Below the pieces are notes generated by a model that worked only from the letters and a program-made list of their open reading frames with translations, made no database searches and was not told where the DNA came from. The position numbers and the translations under genes are program-made. From Acidothermaceae bacterium (GTDB lineage: Bacteria > Actinomycetota > Actinomycetes > Acidothermales > Acidothermaceae): 10,373 bases of DNA. Below are positions 5,695-10,373 of the stretch, one piece after another (within the stretch, counting starts at the first letter, position 1; every line of letters begins with the position of its first letter). The stretch is from NCBI GenBank assembly GCA_025925185.1, contig JAICLV010000085.1, forward strand, positions 1 through 10,373. The letters run 5' to 3'.

Positions 5695-6677
5695 TGGCCG
5701 GAATCGCGATCGCGCGCGCCCTCAACATGGGCTTGCGCAAGGCGTTGGAGGCCGACTCCAAAGTCATCATCATGGGCGAGGACGTCGGAAAGCTCGGCGG
5801 CGTGTTCCGAGTCACCGACGGCCTGCAAAAAGACTTCGGCGAAGACCGGGTGATGGACACCCCGCTTGCCGAGTCGGGCATCATCGGCACCGCGATCGGC
5901 CTGGCGATGCGGGGTTACCGGCCGGTGTGCGAAATCCAGTTCGACGGCTTCGTCTTCCCGGCGTACGACCAGATCGTCAACCAACTCGCGAAGTTGCACT
6001 ACCGGTCGGGCGGCCTGGTGAAGATGCCGGTCGTGGTGCGTATTCCGTTCGGCGGCGGCATCGGCGCGGTCGAGCATCACAGCGAGTCGCCGGAGGCGTT
6101 GTTCGCGCACGTCGCAGGGCTGAAGGTCGTCGCGTGCTCCAACGCCGAAGACGCCTACACGATGATTCAGCAAGCGGTCGCCAGCGACGACCCGGTCATC
6201 TTCTTCGAGCCGAAGCGGCGGTACTGGGAGCGCGCCGAATTCGATGCGGCCGCGCCGCTTGACGACGCGGTCCCGTTGCACGCCGCTCGCGTCGTCCGGC
6301 CTGGTCGCGACATCACCGTGCTCGCGTACGGGCCAATGGTGAAAACCGCTTTGGACGCCGCGAAAGTCGCGGCCGGCGAGGGTCGCGAGCTCGAGGTGGT
6401 CGACGTGCGGTCGCTGACGCCGATCGACTGGGACACGATCTGCGACTCAGTGCGGCGCACCGGCCGTTGCGTGGTCGTGCACGAGGCACAGGTGTTTCTC
6501 GGGGTCGGCGCGGAATTAGCCGCTCGAATAACGGAAAAATGCTTTTACTCGCTGGAGGCGCCGGTGTTGCGCGTGGGTGGCTTCGCGACGCCGTATCCGC
6601 CGTCGCGGATGGAAGAGCACTTCCTGCCCGACCTCGATCGGGTGCTCGACGCCGTCGACCGTTCGCTCGCCTACTGA
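5694..6677 (+). CDS. bkdB: 2-oxoacid dehydrogenase E1 beta subunit (branched-chain type)
   Basis: This encodes a 327-residue beta subunit of the E1 heterotetramer, of normal family length. It contributes the Glu that activates thiamine diphosphate. Landmarks: ALNMGLRKALEADSKV, MGEDVGKLGGVFRVTDGL (27-44), DTPLAESGIIGTAIGLAMRG with the likely catalytic Glu at residue 60, CEIQFDGFVFPAYDQIVNQLAK, GGGIGAVEHHSESPEALFAHVAGLKVV, and a C-terminal transketolase domain with VVDVRSLTPIDWDTI and FLPDLDRVLDAVDRSL. FFEPKRRYW is typical of the branched-chain type. The start ATG overlaps the E1 alpha stop in a TGATG, with only a G-rich stretch as ribosome site, so translation probably depends on coupling. The E2 gene follows after 17 bases. 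Confidence 0.94.
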   Translation: MAGIAIARALNMGLRKALEADSKVIIMGEDVGKLGGVFRVTDGLQKDFGEDRVMDTPLAESGIIGTAIGLAMRGYRPVCEIQFDGFVFPAYDQIVNQLAKLHYRSGGLVKMPVVVRIPFGGGIGAVEHHSESPEALFAHVAGLKVVACSNAEDAYTMIQQAVASDDPVIFFEPKRRYWERAEFDAAAPLDDAVPLHAARVVRPGRDITVLAYGPMVKTALDAAKVAAGEGRELEVVDVRSLTPIDWDTICDSVRRTGRCVVVHEAQVFLGVGAELAARITEKCFYSLEAPVLRVGGFATPYPPSRMEEHFLPDLDRVLDAVDRSLAY

Positions 6678-6684
6678 CTCGCCC

Positions 6685-6690
6685 GGAGGT
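6685..6690 (+). promoter_or_regulatory. Ribosome binding site deciding the E2 start
   Basis: GGAGGT lies four bases before GTG 6695, directly ahead of the conserved lipoyl domain. In-frame starts further upstream would run through the E1 beta gene. Confidence 0.7.
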
Positions 6691-6694
6691 AGAC

Positions 6695-8125
6695 GTGGCT
6701 GCTGACAAGCAATTCAAGATGCCGGACGTCGGCGAGGGCCTCACCGAGGCCGAGATCGTGCGCTGGCACGTGCGACCCGGCGACCAGGTGAAGCAGAACC
6801 AGACCATCTGCGAAATCGAGACCGCGAAGGCGTTGGTGGAGTTGCCGAGCCCGTTCGCCGGGGTGGTCGGCGAACTACTTGTGGCTGAGGGCACGACGGT
6901 CGACGTCGGAACGCCGATCATCACGTTCGACGTCTCCGGTGGGGGCGCCGCGGCTGCGGCGCCCGCCGAAGCGTCAACCACTGACGACGTCGCCGAACTC
7001 GCCCGCACCGACGCAACTCCTGCTGAGCCACCGTCCGGCGAATCGCCAACTGGTGAATCGCCATCTGGTGAATCGCCAAACGCTGAGTCGTCGACCGGGC
7101 GCACGTCAGTGCTCGTGGGCTACGGGCCGCGCAACGACACCGCGGTTCGCCGCCGCCGGGCGGCACCTGCGGCCCCGGCCGTTCCGCCGACTCATCCAAC
7201 GCATCAGTGGCCGTCGGTGGCGCCGTCGGCCACCGCACCTGCCGACAACGGACAGGCGGGCGCGCGCGGAGCGGGCGTGTTGGCGAAGCCCCCGGTGCGC
7301 AAACTTGCCCGCGACCTCGGCGTCGACATCCACGGCGTGCGCGGCAGCGGCCCTTCTGGCGCGGTTACCCGATCGGACGTCGAGGCGGCCGCGGGCGGAA
7401 TCGGCGCCGCGGTCGCGCGCGGCGGCGAGGAGCGCATACCGGTGCGGGGCGTGCGGAAGGCCACCGCGCAGGCCATGGTGTCGAGCGCGTTCTCGATTCC
7501 GCACGTCACCGAGTTCACGACGGTCGACGTCACGGCGTCGGTGAACGCGGTCGAGAAGCTGCGCGAGCTGCCCGAGTTCGCCAACGTCAAGGTGAGCCCA
7601 CTCTTGCTCGTGGCCAAGGCGGTTCTGCTCAACCTCGAGCGCTACCCGATGGTCAACTCGGTGTGGGACGACGCGAACGACGAGATCGTGGTCCGGCACT
7701 ACGTCAACCTCGGCATCGCGGCCGCAACGCCGCGCGGGCTCGTCGTCCCGAACATAAAGAACGCTGAGACATTGTCGCTTGTCGAGCTGGGGCGCGCGTT
7801 GAACGGCTTGGCGGCGACGGCGCGTGAAGGCCGCACGGCGGTCGCCGACATGCAGCACGGCACGTTCACGATCACCAATGTCGGGGTGTTCGGCATCGAC
7901 ACCGGCACGCCGATCATCAACCCTGGTGAGGCGGCGATCCTCGCGTTCGGCGCGGTGCGCGAGCAGCCGTGGGTGCATCGCGGCGAGATCTGCGCGCGCT
8001 GGGTTACGACCCTGGCGATGTCGTTCGATCACCGCATCATCGACGGCGAGCTTGGTTCGCTGTTCTTGCGTGACGTCGCGCGGTTCTTAGAAGATCCGGC
8101 GTCTTCGCTGCTAGCGCGGTTGTGA
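6695..8125 (+). CDS. bkdC: 2-oxoacid dehydrogenase E2, dihydrolipoyl acyltransferase
   Basis: This encodes a 476-residue E2 core subunit with a classic three-part layout. A single lipoyl domain spans about 5-80 (FKMPDVGEGLTEAEIVRWHV), with the lipoylated Lys at 45 in IETAKALVELP. A long flexible linker follows, containing four PSGES-like repeats (113-132) and an Ala/Pro-rich stretch. The peripheral subunit-binding domain is at about 196-233 (KPPVRKLARDLGVDI then GSGPSGAVTRSDV) and would hold E1 or E3. The acyltransferase domain is about 245-476. Its catalytic motif HRIIDG begins at H446, with D450. E2 transfers the acyl group from the lipoyl arm to CoA. ETAKA replaces the more common ETDKA around the lipoyl Lys, which I believe is usual in actinobacterial branched-chain E2. 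E3 is missing here and is presumably shared from elsewhere. The stop overlaps the hydrolase start by one base. Confidence 0.94.
   Translation: MAADKQFKMPDVGEGLTEAEIVRWHVRPGDQVKQNQTICEIETAKALVELPSPFAGVVGELLVAEGTTVDVGTPIITFDVSGGGAAAAAPAEASTTDDVAELARTDATPAEPPSGESPTGESPSGESPNAESSTGRTSVLVGYGPRNDTAVRRRRAAPAAPAVPPTHPTHQWPSVAPSATAPADNGQAGARGAGVLAKPPVRKLARDLGVDIHGVRGSGPSGAVTRSDVEAAAGGIGAAVARGGEERIPVRGVRKATAQAMVSSAFSIPHVTEFTTVDVTASVNAVEKLRELPEFANVKVSPLLLVAKAVLLNLERYPMVNSVWDDANDEIVVRHYVNLGIAAATPRGLVVPNIKNAETLSLVELGRALNGLAATAREGRTAVADMQHGTFTITNVGVFGIDTGTPIINPGEAAILAFGAVREQPWVHRGEICARWVTTLAMSFDHRIIDGELGSLFLRDVARFLEDPASSLLARL
7031..7090 (+). repeat. Four 15-base repeats in the E2 linker (PSGES, PTGES, PSGES, PNAES)
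   Basis: Units at 7031, 7046, 7061 and 7076 share the pattern CC(A/G)-N-(C/T)NGGNGAATCG. The second and third differ at one base (CCAACTGGTGAATCG versus CCATCTGGTGAATCG). They encode residues 113-132 of E2, in the flexible arm between the lipoyl and subunit-binding domains. Confidence 0.85.
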
Positions 8126-8916
8126 TGCGCGTCGCGGCCATCCAGCTTCGGGTCGACGACAGCGAGCCGCAAGCTTCGCGGGTGGTGCGCGCGGTGTCGC
8201 TGGTGCGCGCGCAGGCCGGCGCCGATCTCGTCGTCCTGCCTGAGCTTTGGGTGCCCGGCGCATTCGGCTATCGCGGTTACGCGTCGTCGGCGGCCGTGCT
8301 GCCCGGCCCGGCGGTGTCGGCGATCGCCTCAGCCGCGCGCGAGATCGACGCGCACGTCGTCGCGGGAACCTTCGTCGAGGACGACGCCGGGCGCTGGCAC
8401 AACACCGCCGTTTTGCTTTCACCGCAAGGCGAGATCACGCACACCTACCGCAAGGTGCACCTGTTCGGGTTCGACGCGGGCGAGGCTGTCACCCTCACGG
8501 CGGGCGGCGAGGTGCTGGCCGGCTCGATCGACAGCGTGCGGTTCGGCATGACCACCTGCTACGACCTGCGATTCCCTGAGCTGTACCGGATTTTCGTCAA
8601 TCAGGGCGCGGAGCTGTTCATCATCCCGACCGGTTGGCCGACGGCTCGGTTGGCGCACTGGCAGGTGCTCACGCGGGCGCGGGCGATTGAGAACCAGGTG
8701 TTTTTGGTCGGTTGCAACCAGGTCGGCACCCAGGAGGGCGTCGAGCTCGCCGGGCACAGCGTGGTCGTCGACCCGTGGGGTGAAGTGTTAGCCGAAGCAG
8801 GTGTCGACGAAGAGGTGCTGACGGTCGACATCGACCTGGCGGCGGTCGCTAAGACCCGGGCCGATTTCCCCGTGCTACGAGACCGAAAGCTCGGCCTACC
8901 GACGCCTCAGCGCTGA
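8125..8916 (+). CDS. Carbon-nitrogen hydrolase (nitrilase superfamily, omega-amidase-like)
   Basis: This encodes a 263-residue cytoplasmic amidase-fold enzyme of normal length. The catalytic triad is complete: Glu40 in VLPELWVPG, Lys110 in THTYRKVHLFG, and Cys145 in FGMTTCYDLRFPELYR. The downstream IPTGWPTARLAHWQVLTRARAIENQVF and GHSVVVDPWGEVLAE stretches are also typical. Such enzymes hydrolyse amide bonds; the Nit2/omega-amidase and Rv0480c-like branches look closest, but the substrate cannot be fixed from the sequence. The ATG lies in a TGATG overlap with the E2 stop, so it is translated with the dehydrogenase operon. An omega-amidase would make sense alongside an aminotransferase, by removing 2-oxo-acid amides from glutamine or asparagine transamination, but that link is inference. 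It converges with the nucleotidyltransferase gene, with five bases between the stops. Confidence 0.9.
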   Translation: MRVAAIQLRVDDSEPQASRVVRAVSLVRAQAGADLVVLPELWVPGAFGYRGYASSAAVLPGPAVSAIASAAREIDAHVVAGTFVEDDAGRWHNTAVLLSPQGEITHTYRKVHLFGFDAGEAVTLTAGGEVLAGSIDSVRFGMTTCYDLRFPELYRIFVNQGAELFIIPTGWPTARLAHWQVLTRARAIENQVFLVGCNQVGTQEGVELAGHSVVVDPWGEVLAEAGVDEEVLTVDIDLAAVAKTRADFPVLRDRKLGLPTPQR

Positions 8917-8921
8917 TCGCC

Positions 8922-9450
8922 CTACTGAAGCGAGTCGACAATCTCCTGCAACAGGTATTGCACCTTCGCTTCGATCGGGCGGCCCGGGTACGAATCCTCC
9001 AACAGGCCGAGTCCCTCGTCCACGGTGGTGAAGCCCAGGATTCGGTATAGAAGCGCAATGTCATCCGCATCCGTTTCGACCCTCGACGCGAAGAGCTTCA
9101 TCGCCAGTAGGAACCCAGGCGACGCGATGTCGACGCTAAGTGCCTCGCCTGCGAAATAGCGCTCCGCAGCCGGATCAGGTCCTGGCAAGAACCCCTTGAC
9201 CGCGTCATTCAGCCAGTCGTCCGACAGGCCGTGTCTTTCCGCAATCACGCGCGGCGCGCTACGACGTCAGTCGGATAAAACGCTGCGTCAAGGTCACGGG
9301 TCGTCGTCGTGCGTCGTATGCAAGCGCAAGAGCAGCACCACCGACAAGAAACAGATCGGCTCGCGCTCCGCGTTTCACGAGTTCCGCATCGAGTTCCGCG
9401 AGCAGACGGTTGATCTCGGCTCGACCGAAGGGCATCGCTGGCTCTGTCAT
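8922..9450 (-). pseudogene. DUF6036-type nucleotidyltransferase, broken by two frameshifts (decay or sequencing error)
   Basis: Three pieces in three minus-strand frames together form one protein. Piece A runs from ATG 9450: FGRAEINRLLAELDAELVKRG and LFLVGGAALALAYDARR, the strand and GG motif of a nucleotidyltransferase. Piece B, from about 9298 to the stop at 9245, reads RDLDAAFYPTDVVARRA and holds the metal-binding DLD (9295-9287). Piece C, from about 9248 to TAG at 8922, reads VIAERHGLSDDWLNDAVKGFLPG and GFTTVDEGLGLLEDSYPGR, the family C-terminus. Each junction fits one missing base: the first in the CGACGACGACCC tract near 9299-9312, the second in the GCGCGCCGCGCG tract near 9247-9256. 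As written, the protein stops before completing the active site. The ATG overlaps the stop of the partner gene (ATGA). Family members are putative nucleotidyltransferases paired with small helical or HTH partners. Base composition looks less GC-rich than the left part. Confidence 0.82.
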
Positions 9451-9869
9451 GCGCGAGAAAGTGCGCCTGAGGTGATGAAGACCCCACGCTTGCGAAACGA
9501 CAGCGGTGACTCAACGAGGGCGCGCGGGTGTAGGCCGACGAAGTCAGTCACAAACCACCACGGCATTGCCTCCAGGTAGGGCTCGCGAGCCCACGTAGGA
9601 ACCGCCCAGCCGTCTCTCCGGGCGAGGTGCTCAGCGAGGGCGGCGAAGGCGGCGTCGATCCGACTGTCACCGGTTGCAGGCGGCCGGTCGCGCCACATGC
9701 GACAAGCGTCCTCGAGACCTCGATGCTGTCGGGTGCTCTCATAATCGTCGAGCATCTGCAAAAGACAGAACCGCCAAATATCCTTAAGCGGATCTCCAGC
9801 GCGCAGCATCGCGGTTGCCGCGCGGGAAGCGTCAGCGACGGACGTGAAGCTGCCTTGCACCACGTGCAC
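9447..9869 (-). CDS. Small helical partner protein of the DUF6036 nucleotidyltransferase, antitoxin-like
   Basis: This encodes a 140-residue soluble protein, mostly predicted helical, with no signal peptide. Features: an N-terminal helix pair (TSVADASRAATAMLRAGDPL then WRFCLLQMLDDYES), the core PPATGDSRIDAAFAALAEHLARRDGWAVPTW, and a C-terminal WWFVTDFVGLHPRALVESPLSFRKRGVFI. From memory, the TGDxRxDAAxAALAEHLA...W and SPxSFRxRGxFI wording is that of actinobacterial proteins encoded just before DUF6036 nucleotidyltransferases, in some cases fused to an XRE helix-turn-helix; that domain is absent here. Its stop overlaps the nucleotidyltransferase ATG by ATGA, so the two are coupled. I chose GTG 9869, 13 bases after the ArsR stop; GTGs at 9863 and 9860 are possible, and no strong ribosome site is visible. 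An antitoxin or regulatory partner role is inferred. Confidence 0.75.
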   Translation of the reverse strand: MHVVQGSFTSVADASRAATAMLRAGDPLKDIWRFCLLQMLDDYESTRQHRGLEDACRMWRDRPPATGDSRIDAAFAALAEHLARRDGWAVPTWAREPYLEAMPWWFVTDFVGLHPRALVESPLSFRKRGVFITSGALSRA

Positions 9870-9882
9870 ATGCTATGGCCTG

Positions 9883-10373
9883 TCAGAGGTCACGTGCTTG
9901 CGATGGCGGCCAGGTGACGCCGAAAACGTCTCGCAATGCGGCGCGGCCTCGCTGCGTGACGACCAAGACGCGAGGGCGGGAATCGCGAGCCACCCATCCC
10001 TCTTCGACAAACGCGCTCAGCAGCGCCCGGCCGTGCGAACCGGCCAGATGTGCCCGCCGCTCGGTCCAGTCGACGCAGCTGCGGACGACGTCGCCAGCGG
10101 GTAACTCAACGCCAAGGGCCACGAGCTCACGTCGTCCGGTATCGCGAAGCAGAAACCCGGTGTCGCCGGAAGTCTCGGCCCAACCCCGGGCCACGAACGC
10201 GTCGGCGACGGCCACACCGAGCCGGCCGGCGAGGTGGTCGTAACAACTGCGCGCCTGGCGCAGCGCGTGCGCCTTCGTGCCTTCGCGCAACGAGCGGATC
10301 TGGCGCGTCGGCGACAGCCGCGACATCGACTCAAGCAGATCGCCGACCGCGGCTCCCGCGAGCTTGAAATAGC
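9883..10373 (-). CDS. ArsR-type winged-helix regulator, N-terminus beyond the window
   Basis: The frame is open to the right edge, leaving 162 residues ending at TGA 9883. The visible start YFKLAGAAVGDLLESM resembles the end of an ArsR winged-helix domain (the usual YYRLAGPEVAALLE segment), so the DNA-recognition helices are probably outside the window. The rest, SLREGTKAHALRQARSCYDHLAGRLGVAV, then LGVELPAGDVVRSCVDWTERRAHLAGSHGRALLSAFVEEGWV and a terminal VTQRGRAALRDVFGV, matches the C-terminal extension of a well-known actinobacterial ArsR subgroup. CYDHLAG and CVDWTERRPHLAG are its hallmarks; the two Cys may sense a ligand or redox state, which is not established. It is upstream of, and 13 bases from, the partner gene, so it may head and regulate the cassette, or may simply be a neighbour. 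Its promoter is not in the window. Confidence 0.85.
   Translation of the reverse strand, partial: YFKLAGAAVGDLLESMSRLSPTRQIRSLREGTKAHALRQARSCYDHLAGRLGVAVADAFVARGWAETSGDTGFLLRDTGRRELVALGVELPAGDVVRSCVDWTERRAHLAGSHGRALLSAFVEEGWVARDSRPRVLVVTQRGRAALRDVFGVTWPPSQARDL

Noticed and set aside
8907..8916. TCAGCGCTGA palindrome at the end of the hydrolase gene as a bidirectional terminator
   Set aside because: A ten-base palindrome with no loop and no T run, and it includes coding sequence; too weak to call.
9245..9450. Programmed ribosomal frameshifting in the nucleotidyltransferase gene
   Set aside because: Two shifts would be needed, with no classic slippery heptamer or obvious stimulatory structure. 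Missing bases in GC repeats are simpler.

Overview
The window is GC-rich throughout, with GTG starts beside ATG and TANNNT-type -10 candidates. It encodes an actinobacterial-style Pat aminotransferase, a branched-chain type 2-oxoacid dehydrogenase set and an HPr protein. This points to a soil or free-living Actinomycetota; I cannot name the genus.

Left part (1-2998). The first 153 bases are the C-terminal end of a response-regulator receiver domain, probably the tail of a hybrid histidine kinase. Converging on it, on the minus strand, is an HPr-like phosphocarrier gene lying just downstream of a tRNA-Ser(GCU), with which it may be co-transcribed. Diverging from the tRNA on the plus strand is a tight three-gene run: a GNAT acetyltransferase, a LysE/RhtB-type exporter and the PLP aminotransferase Pat/HisC.

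Middle part (2999-8916). A 350-base spacer carries a promoter candidate. It leads into a gene for a secreted or surface-anchored low-complexity protein with a Ser/Pro/Thr-rich stalk, a small Cys-containing helical segment and a Gly-His-Asp-Asn repeat tail. Next comes a compact four-gene operon: E1 alpha, E1 beta and E2 of a branched-chain/pyruvate-type 2-oxoacid dehydrogenase, followed by a carbon-nitrogen hydrolase. Two junctions in the operon are one-base TGATG stop/start overlaps. E3 (lipoamide dehydrogenase) is not in the window. Together with Pat and the exporter, the region looks like amino-acid transamination, oxo-acid oxidation and amino-acid efflux; this link is inferred.

Right part (8922-10373). 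On the minus strand, converging with the hydrolase, is a three-gene cassette: an ArsR-type regulator (its N-terminal HTH lies beyond the window edge), a small helical partner protein, and a DUF6036-type nucleotidyltransferase. The partner and nucleotidyltransferase genes overlap by ATGA. The nucleotidyltransferase reading frame is broken twice, and each break fits one missing base. The middle fragment holds the putative catalytic DLD motif. This cassette resembles two-gene nucleotidyltransferase toxin-antitoxin modules. It is the most system-like accessory element here, but the breaks could be assembly errors or real decay.
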